64,000 nt of DNA from Erythrophleum ivorense (Eukaryota; Streptophyta; Magnoliopsida; Fabales; Fabaceae). The notes under the pieces were generated by a model. The model searched no databases, was not told where the DNA came from, and saw only the letters and a program-made list of their open reading frames with translations. The DNA lies in NCBI GenBank assembly GCA_026724425.1, contig JAIUCV010000089.1, positions 2,542,001-2,606,000 of the forward strand, read 5' to 3'. The first letter of the stretch is position 1; every line of letters starts with the position of its first letter. Shown here one piece after another: positions 11,460 through 24,500 of this stretch. The position numbers and the translations under genes were made by a program.

Positions 11460-13891
11460 CGAATTTTCATTCCCAATTTGCACGGGAAGTGAAATCCCCA
11501 TTTATCCCTACTGCCCATTGTTTTTCCATTCCCTTCTTTTCATTTTAATCCTGGTTTTCTAATCATATATCACATATGACATTATTTTTTAAACACCTAA
11601 TTAAATTATATGGTCTTGTACTATAAAAAATATTTACTTGACATATTTTTATCAAAGAATATAATAAAAAATTTTTTAGAAATTGTACAAATTTTATAAT
11701 TCGTTATTTATCCACAAAGATAATCTGCAATGTTACTGATTACAGGAATAATTATTAACATAAATACACAATTCTCTTATATATTCTGATCAGGTATAAA
11801 GTATAAACTGAACTTAGGTATATTCAAAGGAGTGACTTTACAATTTTTTTTTATTGGTAAAAAGAATGATTTTACTTTGAATGGCCATAATACGTTGTTA
11901 GATATATCAATAAATATTTTTGCCCCCTAACATGATATCTTCAATAAGATCCTCACAGATTTAAAACATTGAAGTTCTTGATTGATCCAAAATTTTAAGA
12001 AGATTGTGATTAACATTGCTTTCCATGATCACCTTGACAAATTTTTTTTTAATAAAATTATTAATAGACATTAGGTATTTATTTTACTTAAAGTCAATTA
12101 TTTGATTCATACAAAATTAGCTATTGAATTCTTATTAGATAAAATGGGAGATCTTATTTTGCCCTACGTGTATATAATGATGTTGTCCAAACAGTCATAG
12201 GATGACATATGCTATTAACATAATTAATTTTAATATAATATATTGCCTTTTTTACGTACGTATATATGCACATGGAACTTCAGCATATATACACAAATAC
12301 CAATTTAATTTCCTGTTCAACCCATATAACACATAACTAATGCAAGTTTAGATGATCCCAAGTGTAATTTGGTTTAGAACTTTTAGATAATAGAAGTGAT
12401 TTAAGTTCAAATTTTTCTTTCACCGTGTATCAAAAAATTACAAACATTTTTTTTAATTTATTACGATTTAATTAAAAAGTTAAAAATGAATTGAATTCGA
12501 TTTATCTGTCAAAATATTTAAATGTAAGATGAAAACTAGTTAAACATGCTAACTTGAGAAATGAATTATTTAATACTATTTTTTTATTAAAAAAAATATG
12601 ACTATTTTGTTTGATTTCATTATATGCTTTTCTTTAAAGCAAAGGCTATGTTTTTAATCAAATTATGATTTAAAAATGGGGAATGAATATGGGCCAACAA
12701 ATAAATCAAGTCATGTTTTTAGCCCATTTATTGAAAATTTGCAGGGTGGGCTTTAAATTGGGAAGGGGGACTAGATTCGTTAAAGAAACGAACTATGTGA
12801 ACCCTATCCGATCTGCTCAACTGAGAGGCTAGAATGGTTTAAAGCAAATGAGGCCCATTCATTTAACAATGTTGCATTCATTATAAAAGTCATTCATTTT
12901 TCATAAACTGAACCTCTCACCGTTTTTTCCATTGGAGCAAGAACGATAAATTATCATTTGAAATTGTTGCTAGTGTATTTGAAGCATGCTAGATGCATAA
13001 AAACGTATTCTCAACAGCTTAAGATTTCTTTTAAGAAATATTATGAGATTAAAATTTTAATTATACTAAATCAATGAAAAAGGGTATATTCTTAATATAT
13101 ATATTTTTTAAATCTTGTAAGTTTTGTTTTTCTTTTTTTTTTTTTTAAAAGGTAGCTAATATTGGACATTATTTTTATATTCTTAAAAGTGCGGAAATTA
13201 AGTGAGGAAAATAATGATTATTTTAAATTGGGCATTGTTATGTTTGACAAATTATAAACATGACAAATCTCGCAGCTTTGCTTATTATGGGAAACGCATA
13301 TATATCTTAAAAATTAAATGAAAAGTAAAGGAGAGTTATGGAGACAGATAGAAAAAAAAAATTTTGAGAGAGAGAGAGAGAGAAAAATAAGTATAACGCC
13401 GCCGTCAGTCTCGGACACGGTTTCAATCTTCCTGATCAAATTCAAAACGTAAGAATTAAAGAATAAAGCAGATCCTTTTCATCGCTCCTTGTGTTAATTG
13501 TTAATCAAGATAATTTAAATTTCATTTGAATATTTTAAATTTATGTTTTAATTTGTTTTAATAATTTTTTAGAATATAACATAAAATAAAAATAGTTTTT
13601 TATTATTTATTAAAAAATATAAAACATTTAAATTAAATTTAAACAATTCAAATCGACAATTGATAACATTTGACGGAATGGACAATGGAGAAAATCCGTA
13701 TCGACTAAAGAAGCATTCCACTTTCGCCTCTTCACAACTTTTGAATGTTACAAACCTCAAAGCCCCCAACTCTTCCTTATTTTAAAATTCTATCCTTCTT
13801 TTTTTCGTTTGTATAATAATAACAATAATAAACTAAGTATATATTTTTTAGTTTCACTTATTTACATTGAACTTAAAGGTGCTATTTAGTA

Positions 13892-13940
<49 letters not shown>

Positions 13941-14095
13941 GTATTTTCTATTAAACATTGACTATTTGGACACTTTGAAAAACAACTCATTCCTTTCATA
14001 ACTTGACAAGTAAGCCTTTGATGCATGATTCAAAGCTTAAATGGAGAGGCATATATAATCTTCTTTATTAAAACGATAAGAGACTTTGCCCCTTG
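11460..14095. repeat. segmental duplication, copy 2 (upstream of XTH30)
   Basis: This is the direct-orientation partner of 5133-8665. Similarity is continuous but diverged, with many substitutions and indels. It has its own insertions: a palindromic AT-rich segment at about 13493-13680 absent from copy 1, and an expanded ATT microsatellite at 13893-13940. Its right end reaches to about 900 bp upstream of the XTH30 start codon. Confidence 0.85.
13893..13940. repeat. (ATT)n microsatellite
   Basis: About 16 uninterrupted ATT units lie within duplication copy 2. The matching place in copy 1 has only ordinary AT-rich sequence. Confidence 0.95.
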
Positions 14096-14261
14096 TAGAG
14101 TACACCTGGAGGCAATACAAGGCATCGTCTCAACTCATCTCCCTCACAAGCGTCTTCTTTTCTCGTTCAATTATTTTTGTCATTTTATATCATGTGTGAA
14201 TGACTCTACAATTCTGTATAAAGAAGCAAAGGTCACTTTTGAGTTGTATCCATAAACTTAC

Positions 14262-14281
14262 CTCTGTGTGTGTGTGTGTGT
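14262..14281. repeat. (TG)n microsatellite
   Basis: A short run of about 9 GT units lies roughly 710 bp upstream of the XTH30 start codon. Confidence 0.9.
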
Positions 14282-14990
14282 ACCATAAGGGTATAGAAAA
14301 AAAGGTGGAAAAATCACAAATAAATAAATAATGCTATACGATGACTTTTTCCAATTATTACTTGCAAGTGAAACCTCTATTTGCATATATATAAAACTTA
14401 CTTTCTGTATTATTGCAAAGTAGGTCTTACCCATATCATGCAGTTTATATCTGAATCATGATTGAATTGAATATTACAACTTAAGAGGTAGTATATAATA
14501 ATAAATTTTTAATATTATATGTAAAAAAATATTTTCCTTTTGTATGGTTTCATATAAACGCTATATAATCATATGGATCCTTCGAAGTTAATTAATTAGC
14601 AACTTCATGACGATAGCATTTCACAAAAACAAAATTTTAATCCACTCCCATGATGGTCCATTTTTATAATCATAAACAACCTATAACGATAAGAAAAGAT
14701 TCTCTTTAAAAGAATTAAAATTAAAAAAATTTGTAACTACCACCTTTTATAGAGTGGCGTGTCTCAAAATACGTTTGGGATGCCAAGGGCATTGTTGTAC
14801 ACAAGAAAAATCTAAACCTGATTTAGCAGGCAAGGGCAAAGAAAGACCATCATCATCTTCTCTCCCACTGGTTCTCTCTTTCCCTATCATTGCGGGTCGT
14901 GTACTTGTGTATGTGAATAAGCTTAGAGTCAGAGAAAAAGCAAAGAAAGTGGAGGAGGGAGAGAGAAAAACACAAACACTTAAATTTAGT

Positions 14991-17900
14991 ATGGATCGCT
15001 TACGTTGTTTTGGGATAACACCCAGAACTCATTTTCTGTCATATTGCTTCGTATTCTTCTTCTCTTTCAGCTTCCACAACGCTGCGTCGTTTAACCTCAC
15101 CACCACAGCCTTCGACGCCGGCTATTCTCCGTTGTTCGGTGACGGCAACGTCGTTCGCTCCCCCGATGGCAACGGCGTCCGTCTCCTCCTCGATCGCTTC
15201 ACTGGTAATTCCATCATATCAAAAAGCTCTATTTTTTTTCACATATATATATATATATGTTCTGATTTTCTATTTTCTTCGATGAAACAGGCTCGGGTTT
15301 CATCTCCTCTAGTATGTACCAGTATGGATTCTTCAGCGCCAATATCAAATTGCCTTCGGAATATTCAGCCGGCGTTTGCGTCGCCTTTTATGTATGTTAT
15401 TTATTTTTCACAGCAATATTATTGGATTTTTCAAATAGTTAACGAATCAAATGTTCTGCAGAGTGTGGTGAATAAGAACTGATGATGATCTCTTTGTTCA
15501 TAATTAGTAGCCAAAGTCAAAAAGACGGGAAGGCGTCAGTTTCATCCATAACGATTATTAATGTTGATTTGAATGTTATACAGACATCGAATGGTGATGT
15601 ATTCGAGAAGACACACGACGAGTTGGACTTCGAGTTCTTAGGCAATATTGCAGGAAAACCATGGAGGTTTCAGACAAACTTGTACGGCAACGGAAGCACT
15701 CATCGCGGCCGTGAGGAGCGGTACCGCCTCTGGTTTGACCCAACCAAAGAGTTTCACAGATACAGCATACTTTGGACCCCCAAAAACGTCATGTGAGTCT
15801 TTCTATATTTCTTTTTCCATATATATATATATATCAATATATTTTAATTATACATTTAAAATCATGAATGTTATCCCATTATTTATATAAAAATAATAAA
15901 TTGATGGGAAAAAACTGTGTTCATGTAAATGGGTGGGTGCTTTTTGTTTTAGGAAAGTTTTGGTATGTGTGATTGATCAAAGATTTGCTTGACATTTATT
16001 ACGTGAAAGCGTTTGGAATTGCGTGTGGGATACTCCTGCAACTTGTGAACCAGCAAATTGGCAAATAGTTTCCCTTACTAAAAAGATGGTTTTACCTTTA
16101 GTGCTGCTTTATATAATTAATTTATTTTTTTGATTAATTTTAGAGATATATACATATAATAGGCCCCCTCCCTCCCCCAATTACGGCCAATCTAGTTTTT
16201 GGAATTTATACACTTTTTGATGCTTTTTTTTTCCTGCACGTATGATGATAAATTAAATTATCCAAATTGTTTTTCTCACATAAATTTTGTGCTTATCCTT
16301 TTGAGTAGAATACATGTGATAGGAGGACTCCTTTTTTTTTTTTTTTGAGTCACACACGCACATCACGGTCCTTCTTATTGATGGTGTTTTCAAACCTTTG
16401 AATCGGTCCTGTGATGTGAAAGATTGCATAGATTGTGGGGTGGTGGGCAAAATAATGATACTTAATTTCGCGAAATGCCTAACACGTAAAGTGAATTAGC
16501 CTTGTATTTCTAGAATATGACTGAATTTTCTCTCCCTTCCTACAAATTTCTTTGGGCATGCATTTGAAAATTGACAAACAATTGAAAGGGTATTGATCCA
16601 ACTGGTGGACCTACACGATAATATATATGATACTTAAAAAAGAGGAATTATTTTCATGCACTATAAAGAAGCATGTGAACTGGATTCTTTAGTCCTTTTA
16701 ATAGATGGCGCAGCAATTTTTGTTAGATATTACCTAACTAAGCTAGCTCATAGATTCCTGCAGTGTTTGGAAAACTTTGTCCCCATTATTTCACCTTATT
16801 GAACTCACAACTAGCTGGCACAAACAGTATTTCATAAGAGAATATTAGCATATTATGTATTTAATACTACCAACCTTGCTTTAATTTTTTTTAAAGATAT
16901 TACTTTACCGGAAATTTGATTTTCATTCATTTTTAAAGCAAAATTAAATAATTTTTATGTGAAATGAAATACAAATTGCTATTGAGTTGATAGCTGACAT
17001 GATATTAATATTAAGTTTATACCTTTTTTTTGTGTGATCAAAATGTTAGTAATGTTAACAGGTTAGGAGGTCAATAACATGTATACAATTCTAGAGGCCA
17101 ATTTAAAATGTCATTTCCAATAACCTCTAGTTTCTAAATGAGGTTACTGAACTAGTTCTTGAATATTAAGGGTTTTGTTCGAGAAGAGTTTACCACTAAA
17201 TAATATTATCAGACAAAAGAGAAATTTCACTCTTGCATGTAATGATGCAAAAGCTTAATTAAGATCTTTTTAGCAAGTCCAGTCAACTTGTATTGGTTTT
17301 ATTTTATGTAATTAAACCTGATCAAAAGTTAAATAAGCTGTGTATGTCCAAAGAAGCATTTAGGCCTAAAAATTGAAATTCAGATCAAATTTACAGTTTT
17401 TTTTTTTGGTCGAGGCCCAAAAGAGAAGTCCGAAATTTATTTGCAATGTCTAAAATTTGGTGGTTAATTTGCAGATTTTACATTGACTCAGTTCCAATAA
17501 GAGAGGTACAAAGAAATGAGGAAATGGGTGGTGATTACCCATCAAAGCCAATGTCATTATATACTACCATATGGGATGCTTCAAATTGGGCCACATCGGG
17601 TGGTAAATACAAAGTGAACTACAAGTATGCTCCATTTGCATCAGAGTTCAAGGACCTAGTCCTTGACGGTTGCGCCGTTGATCCCATCCAACAAGTCCCC
17701 GCCGGTGCTTGCTCCGACAGACACGCTCAGCTTGAAGCCCAAGACTATGCTGCCATAACCCCGGCGCGCCTCCGTGCCATGCGGAAGTTCCGAGAGCGTT
17801 ACATGTATTACTCATATTGCTATGATACGTTGAGGTACCCTGTAGCGCCGCCAGAGTGTGTTATTATACCCTCAGAGAAACAGAGGTTTAAGGAAACCGG

Positions 17901-17997
17901 AAGGTTGAAATTTGGCGGCAGCCACCGGCCACGGCGGTCTAGGCGGAGAGGCCGTCGTTCAGCGCCCGTGGATGAGAGTGAACAGGCTGATATGTGA
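14991..17997 (+). CDS. XTH30: xyloglucan endotransglucosylase/hydrolase, XTH30-type (GH16)
   Basis: Four exons, 14991-15204, 15291-15391, 15584-15792 and 17475-17997, join in frame to 348 residues with GT-AG introns. The ATG at 14991 was chosen because it precedes a hydrophobic signal segment (about residues 14-27) and the mature start SFNLTTTAFDAGYSPLFGDG; the in-frame codons further upstream lack family resemblance. The catalytic motif HDELDFEFLG puts the nucleophile at Glu118 and the acid/base at Glu122. An N-glycosylation site NGS (141-143) sits in the usual place. RERYMYYSYCYDTLRYPV and a basic, Arg-rich tail after FGGSH are typical of group III-A, closest to XTH30. The enzyme acts in the cell wall, cutting and rejoining xyloglucan. 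The third intron is long (1.68 kb). The long purine-rich leader just upstream fits a plant 5' UTR. Confidence 0.95.
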
Positions 17998-18170
17998 TGA
18001 TTGATGATGAGATGTAAATACAATAACAGGGTCAGTTGCCCTGGCTTTATATGGTTAATTTCGTTAAAATACAATTAGTACAATTAATTGAAATAAATAA
18101 ACGAGTTGATTAAATCTTGTCAGATTTTGACAGTTTATATACATTAGGTATTTCTCTTTCAGTAGCTGGG

Positions 18171-18200
<30 letters not shown>
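17998..18200 (+). other. 3' flank of XTH30 ending in an (AT)n microsatellite
   Basis: AT-rich 3' untranslated-like sequence follows the TGA stop and runs into about 14 AT units at 18172-18200. That microsatellite is interrupted by a LINE fragment and resumes at about 18772. Confidence 0.6.
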
Positions 18201-18203
<3 letters not shown>

Positions 18204-18772
18204 ACAATAATAAAGTCTTTCCTCACTAAGTGGGGTCGGCTACATGAATCAATCGACGCCATAAACACCTATCATAAATCATATTTTTAGACAAATCATT
18301 TAAATCTAAATCTCTTTTAATAATTTCTCCTATAGTTTGTCTTGATCTTTCTCTACCTCTAATTATTGGATTATTCTTCATCTCATATACTCTCATAACT
18401 GGGGCTTCTACAGGTCTTCTCCCAACATGACCAAACTATCTAAGTCTTGATTTTACAATCTTTTCCATAATAGGGGTGACTTCTACTTTCTCTCTAATGT
18501 ATTCATTTCTAATTCGATCTCGTGTCCACTCATCCAACGCAACATTTTCATCTCTGCAACATTGAACTTATTCTCTTGTTGACTTTTTATTGCCCAACAC
18601 TCAGTTCCATACAACATTGCAGGTCTTATAACTGTATGATAGAATTTATCCTTAAGTTTGAGTGGTACTCTTCTATCACAAATAACACCCGAAGCATTCC
18701 TCCACTTCATCCACCCCACTTGAATCTTATGTTTTACGTCTTCTTCTATTTCTCCATTATGTTGTATGACGA
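18201..18772 (-). mobile_element. 5'-truncated RTE-type LINE fragment
   Basis: The minus strand encodes the 3' end of a plant non-LTR reverse transcriptase: NGEIEEDVKHKIQVGWMKW, SGVICDRRVPLKLKDKFYHT, RPAMLYGTECWAIK and MLRWMSGH are intact. After a break it continues to WRRLIHVADPT just before the end. The 3' end finishes in short ATT/GTT repeats (TTTATTATTGTTGT) as is usual for this clade. AT microsatellite sequence lies on both sides (18172-18200 and 18772-18787), so it inserted into a TA run. It cannot move by itself. A related fragment lies at 45146-46005. Confidence 0.85.
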
Positions 18773-18851
18773 TATATATATATATACACACAGAGGAATG
18801 AATATTGTTTGAGAATAGTTTGAACGTATAGTTGTGATTTTTTGTTTGTTT

Positions 18852-19366
18852 CTTTTAGGTTTTATTTGGTTCAACGAAGGGGAGAAAGAGAATTTAATGA
18901 ATTCTGTTTGATTGGAAGGAAGGGGAGTAAAGGGAAGGGGAGATTATTGTCTGAGTTAGGAGGGGAAGAGAGGGGAGGGGAAGAGAGGGGAGGTAATTAT
19001 ATTTGGATAAATTTATTCTTATATTATTTTAATTTTATTTTTTATAAAAAAGTTATTTATATCAATATTTTTTTAAAAAAAGTATGAATTCTAATTTTTT
19101 TTTAAATTTTTGATGAAAAGAATTATCTTAATTTTATTAAATATTAATATATTAAAATATTTAATGGATAATAAAATAAATTATAACTTAAAAAATATCC
19201 CTCCTCTCCACTCTCTTTCAAAACCCCCTAATTTGGAGGGGAGAAAAATTTGCTTACACTTTCCTCCCCTCTTCTCCCTTCCAATTTTGTTCGACCAAAC
19301 ATTTTATCTCCCTTCCCTCCCCTCCTTTCCCTTCTAAAAACCCTCAACCAAACACATCTTTATAAT
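18852..19366. mobile_element. MITE-like element with long imperfect inverted repeats
   Basis: The left part, TTTATTTGGTTCAACGAAGG followed by GGGGAG-rich purine sequence, is mirrored at the right by CCTCCCCTC-rich pyrimidine sequence ending in CTCAACCAAACACATC. The inverted arms cover about 150 bp each around an AT-rich centre. The GTTTGGTT end motif is common in plant hAT- and Harbinger-derived MITEs. I could not fix a target duplication, so the exact limits and superfamily are uncertain. Confidence 0.6.
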
Positions 19367-20417
19367 AAAGGTTTGTTGATTTTACTCCAAACCTTGAGTC
19401 AGGAATTAATATGGTTAAAAATTTCATCCATTTCCTCATGCATGTGAGTTTGGTAATTTCATATTGTGTAGAATAATCTGTGTGTATGTGTTTATTAATC
19501 ACAAATAAATTTCTATCCATTCTAAACTATTTCACATATTAAATGTAGACAGAATGAAATGAAATAAAAATAACATGGGGGTAGTGTTAAGGTAGGAGGC
19601 ATGTGCATTGTGTAAGTAGCATGACCAACACTCCCATGTGGACTTTTATTTAAAAAAAAAAAATATTTTTCTATTCTTCTAACCATAAAACAGGTTCTTG
19701 TGACTAAAGTAAGAGAAAAAGTTATTTAGGTTATATATGTTATTTATAAAAATAACAAAAACTCGAATATGAAGTTGTGGACCTCTTTAGTTTTGTTTGC
19801 TCCAAAAACATACGGGCTCGTTTTATATTGAATTGCCGACAACAAAAGAGAAAGACATGAATATGGACAAAGAATGTCTGCATGAACAATATTGGATCCC
19901 ATGGATAATGGATCCGACCCGTGGCTCAAATAGTGAATCCAAGATTTGGGTTTGTGCCCGCATGTTTGGGTCCCTCCGAACGAGCGCGTTGCCTCCATTG
20001 ACGTAAAACGTTTAACCGATAATTTTGTAAAGCGAGAATATTAGAAATTTAAAATAAAGGTTCGTCAGCAATAAATGGACACTCTGGATTAAAACAGATA
20101 TAACTTTTAATTCAATAAAAATTTTGAACCTTATTTCATGTTAACAAAAAAAGTTTTTTAGAGCTTCTCGTCGTGACAATATGACTTTACCCAATTAGGG
20201 TCATTTTTTTTATCAAATTTAATTTGGATGTATAAATCATTGCACGTACACACACATTTTTTCACGAGCAAGAGAAAAGTACAGCTAGAGGGGCGGCGAG
20301 AGATGGAAGATGGTACAGTGGCCTAGTTAGTAGTTAAAGCCGACTTTATAGATACTTCCCTTAGCCCTTTTGGTTGGCTAAAAGTAGTCATAATACAACA
20401 CGTATTAAATGCTTTTA
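19367..20417. other. intergenic DNA, no gene recognised
   Basis: Mostly AT-rich. A patch at 19800-20010 is less AT-rich and open in more than one frame, but no family is recognisable. A small inverted pair (CATGGGGGTAGTGTT at 19574 and AACACTCCCATG at 19628) could form a hairpin. Confidence 0.4.
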
Positions 20418-20758
20418 GGCCGTTTGGTATAATATATAAAATAAGGATTGATGGTATAAAATTTGATAAGATAAAATTTAATAAAATTTTAAAATTATAA
20501 TAATATATAATATAATAATATATAAAATAATATATTATATAAAATAATATTATCATTTATTTAATTGTATAATATGATTGGTCTGATATAATATGAAATA
20601 TATAATAAATAAATAAAAAGTAAATAAAATTAATAGAAAAGATTTCTCATACTTTTATTTAAGAAAATAAAATAATAAAATAATAATTACAAGTGTATAA
20701 AGTATTAAAAAAATATTACAATACTTTTTATATTACATGGATCATACCAAACATAGCC
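20418..20758. mobile_element. MITE-like element
   Basis: Inverted ends GGCCGTTTGGTAT (left) and ATACCAAACATAGCC (right) enclose about 340 bp of nearly pure AT sequence with internal palindromes. The ends resemble PIF/Harbinger-type MITEs, but the flanking TTA (left) and ACA (right) do not form a clean target duplication. Confidence 0.5.
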
Positions 20759-21500
20759 ACATAATATACGACTATGGACTATAAACCATGATATAAATTA
20801 TGCTCAAAACGCTAATTTATGATTTTGCTCCTTCCATTTCATTCACAATCCTGTTCCTACGGTGTGAACTCATGTATGAATACGCGAGTCCATAGAATGC
20901 AATACAAGGATTTGTGACTAAACTCTGGAGTGCTTTGTCCCAAAACGGTCTGATCTAGAAAACATGAACACTTCAAGTGAGTGTCATACATATGCCGGAT
21001 ACTGGTACAATAGACAACATGACATACTTTAAATTTTGTCCTGTCATGTCTTGTATTTATATCAATACCCAGGTTTTATACAGGCAGGTTCTTGCCACTA
21101 AACATCGAAGACACAGATTTTTTAAAAAAGTCAATCATTCATTAAATGGGATGAAGCTCATAATCAAGATTACCAATTTCCTGCAGCTTCTTCGTGAATG
21201 AAAAGGTGAAGTGAAGGATAAGTCTTGCCAAGGGCTTGTGTCCTAAACAAGGATATGGACCCTGCAAGACCTTATTTATAAAGGCTTCAAAATGGGAGGA
21301 CAAATTGCCATTCATCAGATGCGTAAATAGTAAAGTGAAAAACTCCAAAATGAAACTCCAGAATAACTAAAAAATTAGAGGCCTTTGGATCGTATAAATT
21401 TCCTAAATTTGCCATCCACTACTTCCTCTTGTTTGTACGTTAACTGCACAATTTTTCGAGGGCTGTGTTAGCAAGGCTGGCCATCATGTCATCACCACCA
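20759..21500. other. 3' flank of the hydrolase gene
   Basis: Low-complexity AT-rich sequence. The part from about 21200 to 21500 is probably the 3' untranslated region of the minus-strand hydrolase. No other gene is seen. Confidence 0.4.
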
Positions 21501-24500
21501 TTAGCCATTCTGTTTTCCTCCTATTCCTCCACTGTGTTTTCCCACACAGCATTGCCAACAGAAACATTTATAGCGGCAGCTTGGTCTTGAACACTTCGAG
21601 TAGAAGCAGCTGTGCGTTGAACACTTAAGACAGCAGCTTGGGCTTGAAGGTTTTGTGCAGCAACTAGGTGGTCCCAGACATTTTGTGAATTTGGGTAACC
21701 AGCAACACTTTAGAGAGCTAGGTCTCTGGCACTCACAACATTTGGGAGTCCAGGAACATTTTGTGCAGCTGCATTTTGAGCATTCGGGACCTTTTGGTCT
21801 CCAGCATTTCACTCTACAGCAACCAGCGTTTGATTGTGGTATCAGACTTTGCCGAATCTTTTTGAGACGTTTTTCGGTTGTCATATTCTCCATCTCTTGG
21901 ATAAATCTGCAGAGATGGCGTATGTAATCGGGGTAAAGCTCCAAGTTGCAGTGGCCGCCTCCTTTAATCCACAATGGCTCATATGGTTCCCTCGCCATTT
22001 TCCAAAGTCCATTGCCGTGCAACAAATTGACAACATCATCTTCTGTACCCTGTATAATGATGTATAATAATGAAAGCTCACACACAGCATGGTACACACT
22101 AAATGAATATGAAATTCATAGATGGCAAGTATTTTCTGTATGATTCAAGGTTAATTGAGAAACTGTAATTGAAATGGTTAGTAATAAAAGAAACTCAAGC
22201 GTGGGATGAGAAAGATTAAATCCTCGGTACGAAAATATGTTGCGGTCCTTCTTTAAGCATCCATATGGATGTTCAATGGGATTTCCAGAAAATTACATCA
22301 GAAAATTTAAGGATATTACATATTCTCATTAATCTCTCAAAGAGGAAAACCAACAGCAGAACTAGTCAAACTTCTCCCAAAAAAAATATCTTTAATATAC
22401 CAGATATTCACTTCGAGTCTCTTTGTGTAAGCAATGTATTTCTTGAGATCACGACATGGTGTGTTTTACTTGTCAATATTCACAATATGTTATGAAGTTC
22501 GAACCAGTTATGGCTTGCATATCCTATGATCTTCAGTTTTATTAATTATCCTGAAAGAAGCATTATCTATCAATTCGTATGTGTTTCTGAGATACAAACA
22601 CACACGTGTAGAGAGGGAGGAGAATGACAGCATTTTGAAATTACTATAAGGTGACATATACGCATCGTGCCTATTCATGAAACAACTGCTAAATATTTCA
22701 TTATGTTGTTCTATTAGCAAAAATATTTGCAAATCAAAAAAGACATGTACTTTGTTTTAAATGTCAGAAAGTATTTTGAAACAAATGCAAAGAGGCAAAG
22801 CAATATGATTAGAGTGCATCTTATACTCACATGTATTACTAGTACAGGGCACTTCACCTTCTTTATTTTGTTGATGTTCTGCAAAGGTTAGAGAACCATT
22901 ACATGGGGATCGTAGCAGTAGATACAGAAACCAAAATATGATGTGAACATTAATAACCTCTAGCTAAATGCATATAACATAAAGAGGCCATCAACAAAGT
23001 ATCAGTTAATCCAAGATTCCAAAAATTAAGATCTTAAAAAGTGAACCTTCTTTGATCTTCCTCAAAACTCTCCTGAATATATCTTGTTATTATTTTACTT
23101 TCTTTATATTTTGTTGCCAAGTCCAACAAATTAAACAACAATTATGCTATGTTTCTGTTTTATACAGAGCTATAGATATCAAATTACCTACATTTCATCT
23201 AGTGTTCTGTCCCATTTTAAGTTATATATATTTACCTTGTAAATGTCAAAGCAAAGTGTGAACTTCAGATGGCAGAGAACACGAAGACCAGAAAGAATAC
23301 CACTGTGTAGAACCACGCCTCTCAACCTCGGCAATTTAGCTGCCAAGTGCAGTGTTGGCCCACTTCCGACTGATTGTCCATACAGGATTAATTCTTCTTG
23401 GCTAACTCCATATTGAGTCTCAAGGCATTCGTATATTGCCTCTATATCAGCATATGTGTTGGATTCATTAGGCTGTATTTTTCAAAGCAAGTACCACTAT
23501 TATTACAAATCAATAACGTGACATCAATTCATAGAATATTTTTCTGTCATGAAACAATCTAAGAGACCAAAACAGAAAAACCATAATATATTTCTGGTCA
23601 GACGCAAGTCATAAAGCAAATTGGAACAAGTCAGCAGGGATCTTTAACTAGTGAAAAAGTTCACACATTGAAATTAAGACATCAACCTGGTCACAAAATC
23701 TAGCATCATGGGATATATCTTAAATTCCCAAACTACAGACGCCTTGATTACTAGTTCACTACTTCAACTTTATCCTTGGACTCTAGTTGTACCTTTTAAG
23801 GTTTAGATTTTATCCTCGGAAAGCATGGCATGCCTATATGAGTCCCATTATTCATAAAGCAAAAATGCCCTCCAAAGTTTGCAAACCCCTTCAAATGACA
23901 GAAGAACACCAAACAAGAGGCCAGAAAAAATTGTTACAGTTGCTAAACAATATCTTACCTTACCTGTAGAGGCCCCATATCCAGAGTAGTCATATCTGCA
24001 AAGAAAATTTTGAGAAAAATATTATTAATTTAAGTTTTTAGAAATTGGCGGGATAGCTATGAAGACTATTAGTAATTAACTACACCGTTTTATGAAACTC
24101 TTGTTAGAGAGAAAGATAGAAATATACGAGGAGTGCTATTGAAATATTATATGGAAGAAGGATATATTAAATACACTTTATATTATATTATAAACTGTTT
24201 TACAAATCCATTTCTCTATCTCATATACTAACACTCACTTTCTATTTATATTAAGATTTCATAATTCTTAAACTTCTTCTATTAACTATTATATTTATGA
24301 CATGAACATCTTCATATGAATCACATACTTTAAGATAATAATTCATAACACATAATACTTAAAGCCTTCACTTAATTCTAAACACAAATACCTAAAAGAC
24401 TCATGGAATACTAAGAGTTATTTCCAACATCCCGCTTAAATTTAAATGTTTCTTTTGCAATTAATGACGTTGGTTTGGATCACATCCTAAAGGAAAATCA

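Noticed and set aside
11154..11501. 115-codon minus-strand ORF
   Set aside because: Low-complexity Ser/Lys composition, no family, and its start lies in the duplicated block that also gives a similar short ORF at 4898-5173.
17820..18074. Minus-strand ORF over the XTH30 3' end
   Set aside because: Shadow of the XTH30 last exon and its 3' flank.
21655..22143. Plus-strand ORFs opposite the hydrolase tail
   Set aside because: Antisense shadows of exon 5 of the hydrolase, whose frame is supported by motifs and splice phases.
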